A DNA stretch of 64,000 bases from Branchipolynoe longqiensis (lineage: Eukaryota > Annelida > Polychaeta > Phyllodocida > Polynoidae): NCBI GenBank assembly GCA_030323885.1, contig CM059188.1, forward strand, positions 114,184,776 to 114,248,775, read 5' to 3'. Positions 20,947 through 31,865 of this stretch are shown piece after piece (the first letter of the stretch is position 1; each line of letters begins with the position of its first letter). The position numbers and the translations under genes are program-made. Under the pieces are notes generated by a model, which saw nothing but the letters and a program-made list of their open reading frames with translations, was not told where the DNA came from and did not search any database.

Positions 20947-21639
20947 GTCAGCCTTCCGTCTGTATATCAGCTGCCAGCCTTCCCTCTGTATAGCAGCTGT
21001 CAGCCTTCCCTCTGTATAGCAGCTGTCAGCCTTCCCTCTGTATAGCAGCTGTCAGCCCTTCCCTCTATATTCTGATTGGCATCTGTAACCTATCTATCTG
21101 TATAGCAGCTGTGAGTGATCTCTGTGTATAGCATCTGTCAGCCTTCCCTTTGTATAACAGTTATCAGCCTTCTCTGTGTATAACAGCTGTCAGTTTTCTC
21201 TATAACAGCGGTCAGCCTTCTCTCTGTATAGCAGCTGTCAGCCTTCCCTCTGTACAGCAGCTGCCAACCCTCTCTCTGTATAACAGCTGTCAGCCTTCGC
21301 TCTGTATAGCAGCTGTCAACCTTCCCTCTGTATAGCAGCTGTCAGTCTTCTCTCTGCATAGCAACTGTCAGCCTTCCCTCCGTATAGCAACTGCCAACCT
21401 TCTCTCTGTATATCAGTTGTCAACCCTTATCTCTGTATACCATCTGCCAGCCCACCTCTCTGTATACCAGCTGTCTGCCCATATCTCTGTACATCATCTG
21501 CCAGTCCTTCTCTGTATAGCAGCTGTTAACCCATATTTGTGTAGCAGCTGTCAACTCCGTCCCCTGTTCCCCACCTTGTATTACCTTCTCTTTGTATAGC
21601 AGCTATCATTTCAGCAATCATATACATTTACACAGTGAT

Positions 21640-22335
21640 GTGTGCATGTGCCACAGTGGTATATGTATCACATTGATCTGTACATGTATCACATTGGTGT
21701 GTGTGTATATCAATTATCATGTAGTGGTGTGTGTATGTATCACAATGATGTGGACATGTATCACAGTGGTATGAGCATATCATAGTGGCATGTGCATATA
21801 TCCCAGTGGTGTGTGTACATATTCATAGTGGTGTGTGTACATATCGCAGTGGTGTGTACATATCATAGTGGTGTGTACATATCACAGTGGTGTGTACATA
21901 TCATAGAGGTGTGTACATATTACAGTAGTGTGTACATACCATAGTGGTGTGTACATATGACAGTAGTGTGGGTACACATCATAGAGGTGTTTACATATCA
22001 CAGTGGTGTGTGTATACATGTATATCATAGAGGTGTATGTACATATAGTGGTGTGTACATATAGTGGTGTGTACATGTCATTGTGTGTACATATCACAGT
22101 AGTGTGTACTTATCATAGTGGTGTGTACATATGACAGTGGTGCGTGTACATATCATAGATGTGTCTGTATGTACCACAGTGATTTGTACATATGTATGTA
22201 CATATAGTGGTGTGTACATGTCATTGTGTGTGTATATATCACAGTGGTGTGTACATACCATAGTGGTGTGTACATATGACAGTGGTGTGTGTACATATCA
22301 TAGAGGTGTCTGTATGTACCACAGTGATTTGTACA
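21640..22335. repeat. 19-20 bp minisatellite (GTGGTGTGTACATATCATA)
   Basis: Units GTGGTGTGTACATATCATA / CACAGTGGTGTGTACATAT repeat for about 700 bp, degenerate at the left edge (ATGTATCACATTGATC), where it grades out of the preceding CAGCTG array. Confidence 0.88.
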
Positions 22336-22338
22336 TGT

Positions 22339-22702
22339 ACCACAATTTGCGACCAGACATGATGGCCGAATGAGTTGAGCATCCGTCTTTTGTTTTGGGA
22401 GATCGGGGGATCCGAATCCACAGATTTGTGTGTTTGAACCCTGGTCGAATCAAACCGATGACTTTGAAATTGATACTTGTCGCTTTCTAGCCTGGCGCTT
22501 GGCATTAATAGGATAGGGCAAGGACTGGTTAGCTCAGTGTCAGGATAACATGACTAGGTGGCCTGATTTCCCAGTGGTGGAGCACTATAAAGTCACCATG
22601 CATATGCACTGTCACAAGTCGGTACCCGTCCTGATATGACCTTAGATGCTGCTAGGACATAAAACAACAATAAACAAACAAACAAACACAACCACAATTT
22701 GC
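22339..22702 (+). mobile_element. SINE family A, full length, 12-bp target duplication
   Basis: SINE 22351-22690, second head type (GACCAGACATGATGGCCGAA, TTTGAACCCTGGTCGA), ending in (AAAC)n. ACCACAATTTGC is repeated exactly at 22339-22350 and 22691-22702. Confidence 0.93.
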
Positions 22703-22709
22703 CATGCAT

Positions 22710-23135
22710 GGGTCACAGTAGATAAAGGATTCACCCGGTACTCGCAGTACACGGGTGAATACCAACCCTGTATAAAAACGGTCGAAAAAGCGGGTTAATG
22801 AAATGAGAGCCTAATTTCACAATCTAAGAAGCAACATTTATTCTTTGTAGATGTCTTCATATTTACCCGCTACCTTTGAGTTGAAAAATATAATAAAATA
22901 GCTAGTTTAATACGATTTAAAATTGAAATCGATGGCGTTCTATGGCCGCCATCTTGGATTTTTGCATTCTCTCCCATTTCACCAAATCTGTGGCAATATA
23001 TGTAGCCATTTGATCATGGAACCACAGTTTCTACTTCATGTTCCATACTAAAGCTATTTTCGCCCGTATTTACAGTACATTGTCTTTCACCTGTGTACTA
23101 CAAGTACCGGGTGAATCTTTTATCTAGGGTCACAG
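22710..23135. mobile_element. MULE-type MITE with 9-bp target duplication (copy 2)
   Basis: Element 22719-23126, flanked by the exact 9-bp repeat GGGTCACAG at 22710-22718 and 23127-23135. Ends TAGATAAAGGATTCACCCGG and CCGGGTGAATCTTTTATCTA are inverted, with the GTACnnGTAC-like core next to them. It is about 50 bp longer than the copy at 3699-4053, because of an extra AT-rich segment (GAGTTGAAAAATATAATAAA). Different target sequence, same 9-bp length: good evidence for a Mutator-like transposase in trans. Confidence 0.92.
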
Positions 23136-23265
23136 TAGTGCGTGCACCTGGGCAGTGGTGTGCAGCTTGGGCCCATACTAATGCCATCTGGATCCAACTG
23201 GTTGGTGCCTGGGTGGAGGAAGGTTCTGGAGCCGTCGTTGGGTAACAGTACGAGTCATGTACACC

Positions 23266-23555
23266 GGGTTCGGTGGCCGAATCGGTAGAGTGTGGGCCTT
23301 GCGTGCGGGAGATCTGGAATTCGATTCCCGGTCGGGTAAAAGAAAAGACTTATAAAATTGATACTTGTCGCATCCTAACCTAGCACTCGGCATTAATAGG
23401 ATATGCCAAGGATTGGTTTGCTCAGTGTCAGGATAATGTGACTGAGTGGGATATTCGGTCATGGTGCTGGCATCCTGATTTCCCAGTGGGGTAGCACTAT
23501 AAAGTCGCCATGAGTGCGCACTGTCACAAGACGGTACCCATCCCGATATGACCTG
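23266..23555 (+). mobile_element. SINE family A, first head type
   Basis: GGTTCGGTGGCCGAATCGGT, TTCGATTCCCGGTCGGG, to GGTACCCATCCCGATATGACC; the tail is lost. Confidence 0.88.
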
Positions 23556-23809
23556 ATGTACACCTGAATAGGTTCTCAGCGCAGACATCACTATCGGTTG
23601 ACAGTGCTGCAAGCCTAGCATGATTACGCAATCTGTCTCCTAACAAGGTCTTAATCTGTTCTGTAGAAGCGCCAGGTTTAAAGTTGTAGTTTTTCTGGTT
23701 AATTAATTTCTTCACCCTTCACCTTTTTTAATCAGGGAGTAAATATGTCATACTGTGCAGTTTTATTGTATTGGGCCCCAGAGCTCCTGCTAAGGATGCT
23801 ATTAAGTCT

Positions 23810-24015
23810 ACATTATTGTTGTTGTTATTATTATTACTATTATCATCATTATTATTACTACTATTATTACTAGTATTACTAGTATTACTATCGTTACTAT
23901 CGTTACTGTTATTACTATCATTACCATCATTACTGTCATTACTGTCATTACTATCATTACTGTCATTACTATCATTACTATCATTATTATCATTACTATC
24001 ATTATTATTATTATA
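23810..24015. repeat. ATT/ACT trinucleotide-type microsatellite
   Basis: TTATTATTACTATTATCATC and CATTACTATCATTACTGTCA units over about 200 bp. Leucine-rich and isoleucine-rich frames here are artefacts. Confidence 0.92.
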
Positions 24016-24150
24016 CCGAATGCGGTGGCCGAATAGTTAGACTGCAGGCTTCCTGTGCGGGGAAGGTTAGGAGTTCGACTCCTGGTCGAGTCAAACCAAT
24101 TCCTCACGAAATCTGATAATTGTCACTACCTTAGCTGGCACTCGGCATTA

Positions 24151-25892
24151 TGTAGCAGTCACACTACGACGACAAGCAGCGGCGACAGCCCTGCGACACC
24201 CACTTCCGCTTGTCGCTGATTGTCGCGCAGGTGTCGCGCAGGTGCCGCGCAGGTGCCGCCGCGACACCTCCGCGACACCTCCAGTTTCTCCACTCTTTCT
24301 CGACTGTCGCCGGGTTGTCGTGGGGATTTTGGACATGTTGAAAAACTTCTACGACAGCCGACGACAGCCGATTTTGCGGCACTGTGGCGGCACTGTCGTG
24401 GCACTGTCGCATTGTCGCGGCACTGTCGTCTTGTCGTTAAGCTGTAGTTGCTTCTCTCTCCATGTATGTGTCTCTGTGTGTCTCTGTGTCTGTGTCTATG
24501 TGTGTCTGTGTGTCTATGTGTGTGTGTGTCTGTGTGTGTATATCTGTGTCTGTGTGTGTCTCTGTGTTTCTATGTGTGTGTCTGTGTGTGTCTGTGTGTG
24601 TCTGTGTGTGTCTGTGTGTGTGTGTGTATCTGTGTGTGTCTGTGTCTCTGTGTGTGTCTGTGTATCTGTGTCTCTGTGTGTGTCTCTATGTGTGTCTCTG
24701 TGTCTGTGTATGTGTCTCTGTGTGTGTGTCTCTGTGTTTCTGTGTGCGTGTCTCTGTGTTTCTGTGTGTGTGTCTCTGCAACAGAGACACCAAGACACAG
24801 AGACACACACACAGAGTGAGTGTGAGTGTGGGTGTGGGTGTGAGGCTGAGTGTGGGTGTGGATGTGGCTGTGAGTGAGAGTGTGAGTGTGAGTGTAATAG
24901 TGAGTGTGAGTGTGATAGTGAGTGTGATCGTGAAGTGTGAGTGTGATCGTGAAGTGTGAGTGTGATAGTGAGTGTGATAGTGAGTGTGATAGTGATTGTG
25001 AGTGTGATAGTGAGTGTGATAGTGAGTGTGATAGTGAGTGTGAGTGTGATCGTGAAGTGTGAGTGTGATAGTGAGTGTGAGTGTGATCGTGAAGGGTGAG
25101 TGTGATAGTGAGTGTGATAGTGAGTGTGAGTGTGATAGTGAGTGTGATAGTGAGTGTGATAGTGAGTGTAATAGTGAGTGTGATAGTGAGTGTGAGTGTG
25201 ATCGTGAAGTGTGAGTGTGATAGTGAGTGTGATAGTGAGTGTGAGTGTGATCGTGAAGTGTGAGTGTGATAGTGAGTGTGATAGTGAGTGTGAGTGTGAT
25301 AGTGAGTGTGATAGTGAGTGAGTGTGTGTGGTTTATCGCACACACAGAGACACAACAGAGACACACACACAGAGACACACACAGAGACACACAAAGACAC
25401 ACACAAAGACACAGACACACACAGAGACAGAGAGACACAACACAGAGACACACACACACAGACACAGAGACACATACAGAGACACACACACAGACACAAA
25501 GAGACACACACACAGACACAGATACACACACACATACACAGACACAGAGACACACACACAGACACAGATACACACATACACAGACACAGAGACACACACA
25601 CACACCTAGAGACACACAGAGACACAGAGTCACAGACACACACAGAGACACATACACACACACAGACACAGACACACACAGAGACACAGACACACACACA
25701 GACACACACAGACACAGACACACACACAGAGACACAGTCACACACACACAGACACTGTCGTCCCGTTTGTCGTCCGGATGTCGTCCGATTGTCATCCAAC
25801 TTAGCCCGAATTTGCATATGTCGTCGTGATTTCTCAAAATTCCAGCCGCCGGGCTGTCGTCCTCCCATTGTCGTCGTAGTGCGACTGCTACA
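24151..25892. mobile_element. TIR element with TTA target duplication, filled with mirror-image simple repeats
   Basis: Ends TGTAGCAGTCACACTACGAC and its inverse GTCGTAGTGCGACTGCTACA agree at all but one base and extend through GACAA. TTA lies at 24148-24150 and 25893-25895, so the target duplication is 3 bp, as in PIF/Harbinger elements. Inside: GTCG/CGAC-rich subterminal arms, then (TGTGTC)n about 24455-24780, a GTGATAGTGAGT array 24815-25325, and (AGACAC)n about 25340-25757. The first and last arrays are reverse complements. No transposase. Confidence 0.85.
24815..25325. repeat. GTGATAGTGAGTGT array
   Basis: AGTGAGTGTGATAGTGAGTG units, with regular interspersed TGATCGTGAAGTGTGAG blocks every 50-100 bp, suggest a higher-order unit. 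The array lies between two complementary GTGTCT/AGACAC tracts. Confidence 0.9.
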
Positions 25893-26139
25893 TTACTAAG
25901 GTAGGGCAAGGTCTGGGTAGCTCAGTGTCGGCATTATGTGACTGAGTGGGATATCCGGGTACCAGTGTGTCGCCGACACCTGGTCCCCAGGCCCGCCTCT
26001 AATCATCGCGCCCAATCAATGCGACACCCATGACATTTGGAAGTTTCCGAGTCTGACATGGTGTTAGGTGCAGCTTCCGCCTGCTTCCTCAGCACCCGGT
26101 AGGGCAAACTCTATGCACATGCATCCACTCAGAGACATT

Positions 26140-26380
26140 CCGTTAACCAGTGGTCCACACCTGGTTCATCAAAGGTTGTGAACAGTGTGATATGTGCTGG
26201 CGTGTGTGTGGGAAAGTGCATATAAGTGCTTATCGGAAAGAGTAACCTATGTGGCGGCAGCAGATTTCCTCCCAAAAGAAATTTATATATATGTCAGAAT
26301 GACCATATGTTTGACGTCCAATAGCTGATGATAAAAATCAATGCGCTTTAAGAGTCGTCGTTAAATAAAACAAGCTTTAT
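26140..26380 (+). mobile_element. SINE family B, 5'-truncated
   Basis: AACCAGTGGTCCACACCTGG, GGGAAAGTGCATATAAG, CTTATCGGAAAGAGTAACCT, ATGTCAGAATGACCATATG, GATGATAAAAATCAATGCGC, CGTTAAATAAAACAAGC. Confidence 0.88.
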
Positions 26381-26401
26381 TGAGAATCTCCATTATGCGA
26401 T

Positions 26402-26730
26402 CAGACGGGATGGCTGAATGAGTTGAGCGGCCATCTCCAATTTTGGTAGTTCGTGCGATTCGAATCCATGGGTTCGAACCCTGGTTGAATCAAACCGATG
26501 ACCTAAAAATTGATATGTGTCACTTCCTAGCCAGGTGTTTGGTATTATTAAGATAGGGCAAGGACTGGCTGGCTCAGTGTCATGATAGTATGACTGTGTT
26601 GGGTATCGGGTCATGGTACCGGCTGCTCGGTCTCCCAGTGAGTGCATACTGTCACAAGTCGGTAGTGGTCCTGATATGACCTTAGATGTTGCCAGGACGT
26701 AAAACTCCAACAAGCAACCAATCAACCAGC
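26402..26730 (+). mobile_element. SINE family A, second head type
   Basis: CAGACGGGATGGCTGAATGA, GGTTCGAACCCTGGTTGAAT, to TTGCCAGGACGTAAAACTCC and an AACC-rich tail. A short internal segment around the GGGGCAGCACTATAAAG part is deleted. Confidence 0.88.
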
Positions 26731-26756
26731 CCTCATGTAGGGAGCTTGTTCCAATA

Positions 26757-27352
26757 ACGTCGCCATGAGCGCGCACTGTCACAACTGGGTGCCCGTCCTG
26801 ATATGACCTTAGGTAGAATGGCTAAAGCTCGAATTTGTGGTTGTGTAGGCAGGCTATAGTGAAATCAGTACAGACAAAGAGAAAGGAAGAGTATAAAGTG
26901 TGAAAAAGAGAGAGAGTCAAGCACTCTGGTTTATTATTTATATGGTACATGGGTTCATTGTAGAGTATCACCCCACCCCTTTCCCCCAATGGGAAACAAG
27001 CATTCTTGGCCGTACCAATAGGGATCCAGCATTCCTGGTCCCCATGGTTACCAGTAATCTGCCCACCACCACCAAGCTGTGTGGCTCCCCTGGCCACCAC
27101 CTGCCTTGAGCCTGAGTGTGGTGATCCTACCTAGCAGAGGGGGGAGGGATAGGCCCTGAGTGCCCCTTACACACAGCCCTGCCAGCACCACTATGTCTAT
27201 TTACATCTCACTCAGGCACCACCAGCACCTACACATATACGTACATGCGCCTGGTCATGTATACCCGATCAGTAATAGAACATTTGCATTCCCCCCAATA
27301 CTTTACAATTAGACGTTGCCAGGACGTAAAACTCCAACAGCCAAGCAACCAA
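26757..27352 (-). mobile_element. Solo LTR (copy 2) inside a SINE family A tail
   Basis: SINE fragment 26757-26812 (CGCCATGAGCGCGCACTGTC to TGACCTTAG) resumes at 27309 (TTAGACGTTGCCAGGACG). Between them, about 26813-27307, is a minus-strand LTR of the family at 20424: CTCGAATTTGTGGTTGTGTA, GTTTATTATTTATATGG, AATAGAACATTTGCATTCC, ending CTTTACA. TTAG flanks both sides. The left terminus is mutated (GTAGAATGG instead of TGTAAGG), so this is an older copy. Confidence 0.88.
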
Positions 27353-27659
27353 CCCTCCTTTATGCAGGGTGCATGCAGTGCACCCTCATGTCTCTGATTA
27401 CAAGTCTTGGTGAGTGAAGAGGGATCAGACCGCTGTCAGTGGTGCTGTCAGATCTTGCCCGGTGACGTCACGCAGACGACAATTAGCCGTGTGTGTGCTC
27501 ACCTTGTGCTGAATAAGCACCAGTGTCCTGCTGGGCGGTGGGGTGGGGGGGGGGGGTTGTCTCACGAAATATTGCTAATTGGAACGGATGATGAGGCATT
27601 GGAGGCATTCGACTGGGACCTTTCCATCCGCAAAATTTAGGCTCAGCCCACCTTCGCAG

Positions 27660-28285
27660 TGAACTAGGTTTTTGAATGCAAAGAGGACCAGTCAAATGGC
27701 TTCAGTGGTTTCAGCCAATCAGAGCTGTTCTCTGTCATTGCAATTATATATATGGCTGCCCTGTATGGGGGTGGCCATTTGCAATCGAAAAGAACCAATC
27801 AGAGCTGTTCATTTCCATTGCAAATGGCTGCCCCCATAGAGGTGATTTTTTGGTGCTGTCCCACTGGGAAATCAGGCCATCAGCACCATGCCCCAATATC
27901 CCACTCAGTCACATTATCCTGACACTGAGCTAACGACTCTAGGCAATATTTTAATCCAGAGGCTCTGAAATGCCATTTCCAACCATTTCAGGGTGGTTAA
28001 TAGTAATACCGGTGTTTGTTCTGGTGGAAGGGGTAGGGGTGGTGGCAACTACCACCCTTGTCTCTCCACCCCAACTACTAGTACAGATGAACCTCGATCC
28101 CACGGACACCGATGCAACGGATTCCGGATCCACTTTTTTTTTTAAATCTAGAGGCTCAAAATTGTCATTTCCAGCCATTTCAGGGAGGTCACATACTGGA
28201 TTTTGTTTCGGTGGAGGTGGGGGGTGGGTTGGGGGTGGGGGGCAACTACCACCATCTCACCACTCCCGCTAACTACGGCCCTGAT
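27660..28285. repeat. Mixed repeat debris: SINE A fragment and two CTACGGCCCTG-type units
   Basis: 27690-27846 has paired inverted segments (TGGGGGTGGCCATTTGCAAT and ATTGCAAATGGCTGCCCCCA) and AGCCAATCAGAGCTG, partly shared with 33275. 27855-27940 is a minus SINE A fragment. 27955-28090 and 28138-28285 are two diverged units with CATTTCCA(A/G)CCATTTCAGGG and a GGTGG-rich run followed by GGCAACTACCACC, related to 61085-61290. Confidence 0.6.
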
Positions 28286-28305
28286 GTTCTACCTAGCCTA
28301 TGTAA

Positions 28306-28672
28306 GTTAAAGCTGCATAGTCTGGTGGTTTTGAGTTTCTGGCATTTTTCTGAGAGAAATATATCAAATTGATTGTTATAATCTACCTTACTTTAGTTTA
28401 AAGTAACTTTTATTTTAAACCACTAATTTTCTTTTTACAGATGTTTTAAGTGCAAACGTGCTAAATTAATTTGGGAAACCTTGCCAAAGCTTTAACATGA
28501 TAGGCTTCTGCAGTAACAGCTTGTATTAGATTGCCTCAGTATTCCCTTCTATGTGGCGACAGATGTTTAAAAAGTGCACCAGTATCTTAAGTTAGATATG
28601 TAGAATCAAATCTAGATAATTGTTTTGGTTTTGAAAATTTGATGTTTTCATCGACCATGCAGCTTTAAGGTT
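28306..28672. mobile_element. Family E MITE, complete
   Basis: TAAAGCTGCATAGTCTGGTGG at the left, ATCGACCATGCAGCTTTAA at the right. Interior as in the copy at 18357: AGAGAAATATATCAAATTGA, CTAAATTAATTTGGGAAAC, TTGTTTTGGTTTTGAAAATT. Confidence 0.9.
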
Positions 28673-28964
28673 GATGTTCAGATCACGCGCGAACTAACAT
28701 CAATTACATTTTCTTCGCTCTTCTTTATCGGGCCCATAGTTTGAGAGGTAGTTGGGCTGCCTTGAGCTGGCCCCCTTTTTTCCAATTAAAATATAAGTAC
28801 AAGCGTCCCACAGTTGACCTTTTCCCTGGTAAATGGCTGCCTCCATTTCAACGTTGTGATCACCCCAATTTTAACACTGCTTATAAATACTCCTTTTATT
28901 ATTACCTAACTGGCTGTGGAACATGACAATAACACCTGGACCCTCATTACCAGCATAGAATGAA

Positions 28965-29339
28965 GCTTCCTGTGGCCCACCAGACGGGATCGCCGAATGA
29001 GTTGAGCCTCTGTCTCCCGTTTTGGTAGATCATGTGATTTGTACCCTGGTCGAGTCAAACCAATGACTTGAAAATTTATACTTATCGCTTCCTAGCTAGG
29101 CGCTCGGCGTTATTAGGATAGGGAAAGGACTGGTTGGCTCAGTGCCAGGATAATTTGACTGAGTGGGATATCAGGTCATGGTGCCTCTAGCCTTGTCTCT
29201 CGGTGGGACAGCATTATAAAGTCGCCATGAGTGTGCAGTGTCACAAGTTGGTACCCATCCTGATATGACCTTAGATGTTGCCAGGACGTAAAACTCCAAC
29301 AACCAGCGAACTAACGAACCAACCTTCCTGGGGCCAGTA
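28965..29339 (+). mobile_element. SINE family A, full length, about 12-bp target duplication
   Basis: SINE about 28978-29327, second head type (ACCAGACGGGATCGCCGAAT) and complete body ending GACGTAAAACTCCAACAACC. CTTCCTGTGGCC on the left and CTTCCTGGGGCC on the right form a one-mismatch target duplication. Confidence 0.9.
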
Positions 29340-29448
29340 GAGACAGATGCTCCCTACATCTCCTCGGCTACAGACAAAATAGTTTGTTTTTTTAAAGGAG
29401 CTGATTTCAGTTTGAAGGTATTGATTGAGTAGTCACATTGACTATATC

Positions 29449-29986
29449 ATATTGTAAAATATTCTGATAATGACGCATTGGTGGGGAAATGCAAATGTTC
29501 TACTTATGAAAAAGGTATATAGGGCCAGGTGCATATATGTGTTTATGTAGTTGCTGGTGGTACTTGACTCATTGTAAATAGACGGTGTGGTGCTAGTTAA
29601 GATAGTGTGTAAGGGGCACTTGGAGCTCTACCCGGTACCCCCTCCCCCCTCCCCCCTCTGCTAGTCACGGATCACCACACACTCAGCTCAGGGCAGGTGG
29701 TGACCAAGGGAGCCACGCTGCTTGGTGGTGGTGGGCAGATCACTCTAACCATGGGGACCGGGAATGCTTGATTCTCATTGGTAGAGCTGTAGATGCTTGA
29801 TTCTCATTGGGAGAATGTGGTCAGGTGATATGCCATACTGGATCCATGTACCATATGAGAATAAACCTGATGGCTTGGCTCTCTCTTCTTTCACTCTTTA
29901 TACTCTTCCTTTCTCTTTTTGCCTGTATTGATCTCACCATAGCCTGCCTACACAACCACAGATTCCAGCCGTGGACTTTACAATAT
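29449..29986 (+). mobile_element. Solo LTR, 530 bp, target duplication ATAT (copy 3)
   Basis: LTR 29453-29982, from TGTAAAATATTCTG to GTGGACTTTACA. ATAT at 29449-29452 and 29983-29986. Contains AAATGCAAATGTTCTA, GTGTGTAAGGGGCAC, a polyadenylation-like GAATAAACC (about 29850) and a C/T-rich CTCTTCTTTCACTC run before the 3' end. The layout is that of an LTR whose U3-R boundary precedes the AATAAA. Confidence 0.92.
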
Positions 29987-30047
29987 GCTATCAGTTGCAA
30001 TAATAGCCCTTAGGGGTAGAGGCGTTTGGTATAATAAACCACCGGAT

Positions 30048-30575
30048 GCGGTTGCCACATAGAACTAGAATACTAGACTGAGTCAATTTATTAGAACCTG
30101 TTGCTGCATAATGCCTGGTACACACCTCCCGTATAAAACCTAAAACTGCCCGTTTCGCGACTAAATTTGAGTCTTAGTCAGTTTCAGTCTTTAGGTGTGT
30201 GACCCCCTAACACACCTGAGCCTTTCGATTCGCAACTTAAAACTCAGTTTTAGGGCTTATGACTGAAATCCTATAAGATTTGAAAAATGAATCGGGCAGT
30301 TTTAGTCGGGAAACGGGACGGGTCGAGTTCTGACGGGCAGTCAGTTTTAGCGTGTGAATCATATATGGGAGGTGTGTACCAGGCTTTAGAGTATGTTGTC
30401 AGAGTTTTGGTCTGCTTGCCAAAATTAATTTTGCATGTTTGTGTTTCCAATATCTCCAACGTTAAAATCAAAGTTACCATTAATCAAAGTAAAGTAGATT
30501 ATAACAATCAATTTAATAAATTTATCTCCGAAAAATGGTGGAAAGTCAAAAGCATCGGACTATGCAACTTTACGC
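30048..30575. mobile_element. Family E MITE interrupted by a 272-bp TIR element
   Basis: Family E segments: TTGCCACATAGAACTAG to GAACCTGTTGCTGC (to about 30109), then GTCAGAGTTTTGGTCTGCTTG through CGAAAAATGGTGG to CATCGGACTATGCAACTTT. The insert, 30113-30384, has perfect 18-bp inverted ends GCCTGGTACACACCTCCC / GGGAGGTGTGTACCAGGC. Confidence 0.85.
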
Positions 30576-30739
30576 CTAGGAGCCTGAAAGGGAGAAGGAG
30601 GGCTCCAAGAGCATACAAGAAATGGATTAATTGAGTGTACTAAATCTCAGCCTAGGGGCATGGGTGGTAGTTGCTTTGCCACTCTGACAGTCACAATTAC
30701 AGGCCTTGTTATATCCAGTGTTGTAGTGCTAACAACACG

Positions 30740-31262
30740 AAGTGAGGCAACGCAGATTTGAATTCATTTGAAATAATAAGGGAACGCAGATTTTGATTTA
30801 TTTGAAATAGGAAAGGAACGCTGATTTGGATTTACTTGAAATAGTAAGGCGATGTAGATTTGGATTTATGATAATGAGGGAACGCAGATTTAGATTTATT
30901 TGAAATAGTAAGGGAACGCATATTTGGACTTATTTGAAATAGTAAGGGAACACAGATTTTGATTTATTTGAAATGGTAAAGGAACGTAGATTCGGATTCA
31001 TTTGGAACAGTAAGGGGACACTGTTTTGGATTTATTTGAAATAATAAGCGAACGCAGATTTTGATTTATTTGAAATAGTAAAGGAACGCTGATTTGGATT
31101 TATTTGAAATAGTAAGGGAACGCAGATTTGGATTTATTTGAAATAGTAAAGGAACGCTGATTTGGATTTATTTGAAATAGTAAGGGAACGTAGATTTGGA
31201 TTTATTTGAAATAGTAAGGGAACACAGATTTGGATTTATTTGAAATAGTAAAGGAACGCTGA
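30740..31262. repeat. 34-bp minisatellite (GGAACGCAGATTTGGATT TATTTGAAATAGTAAG)
   Basis: About fifteen units; variants alternate AGTAAGGGAACGCAGATT and AGTAAAGGAACGCTGATT. The right half looks homogenised into dimers of these two variants. Confidence 0.92.
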
Positions 31263-31865
31263 TACAAAACAAAGTAAGGGCATTCCAGGCGTTCCCACAA
31301 TACTACACTGGTTAAGCCCCTCGTGTACATGACAGCTGGACAGAGACTGATTGCGGGGACCAGTGTGTCAGTCGCCAACTCAGCAACTGTGTCACAAACA
31401 GGCAGTTGCACTATATGCATTACAAACAATAATGATATAGCTAGCGAAAATCTGTCTGCAATATTCAGGGTCCGTACACGGCCTACAAAGTCTGTAAAAG
31501 TCTTGAACCTCATTTGGCCCATTTCAAGGCATTGAAAAGCCTTGATTTCATCCTATTTTGGGTAATTAGTCTGGAAAAGGCTTGAAATCCACTAAACTGT
31601 CCCCACTGATCCAAATTAGTCTGAAATCATGATTCAGCATTCTTGTTTGTTTTTTTAAGTCCAAATGAAAATGGTCTTGAATTCCTATCAAAAATAGCAT
31701 TGAAAAGCCTTGAAATGGCCTTGAATTACATATCTTCACATGTGTATGGACCCTGTGTTTTGAAAAAAATCGAAAAATTATATCGATATGCAATTAAAAA
31801 CAAAAAAGCTCCATCTACTTAACCTAGAAAACTACAGGAGAGGAGATGATGCTGATCATTGGCTT

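Larger units (their letters stand above)
18871..21610. repeat. 26-bp minisatellite (TATAGCAGCTGTCAGCC TTCCCTCTG), interrupted three times
   Basis: The unit is TATAGCAGCTGTCAGCC plus TTCCCTCTG, and it repeats over about 1.4 kb of net array. Array segments are about 18871-19326, 19573-19619, 20207-20423 and 20943-21610. Units contain CAGCTG. The array is split by a 246-bp MITE, a 587-bp TIR element and a 519-bp solo LTR, all described separately. Toward 21400-21600 units become degenerate (GCCCATATCTCTGTACATCA). Confidence 0.92.
24018..25990 (+). mobile_element. SINE family A split by a 1.74-kb TIR element
   Basis: 24018-24150 is the head and start of the body (GGTGGCCGAATAGTTAGAC, CTCCTGGTCGAGTCAAACC, CACTCGGCATTA). 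25896-25990 is the continuation (CTAAGGTAGGGCAAGG, GACTGAGTGGGATATCCGGG). The inserted element is listed separately. Confidence 0.88.

Noticed and set aside
21640..22335. Regular repeats considered as a CRISPR array
   Set aside because: Units are head-to-tail with no unique spacers, in a eukaryotic intron.
24242..25909. Cys/Val/Ser- and His/Thr-rich frames up to 432 codons
   Set aside because: They translate (TGTGTC)n, (AGACAC)n and GTGATAGTGA arrays; no gene-like composition.
26813..27307. Considered as a DNA transposon because of G+C-rich inner sequence
   Set aside because: TG...CA-like ends, a polyadenylation-like signal and matching copies with 4-bp duplications identify it as an LTR.
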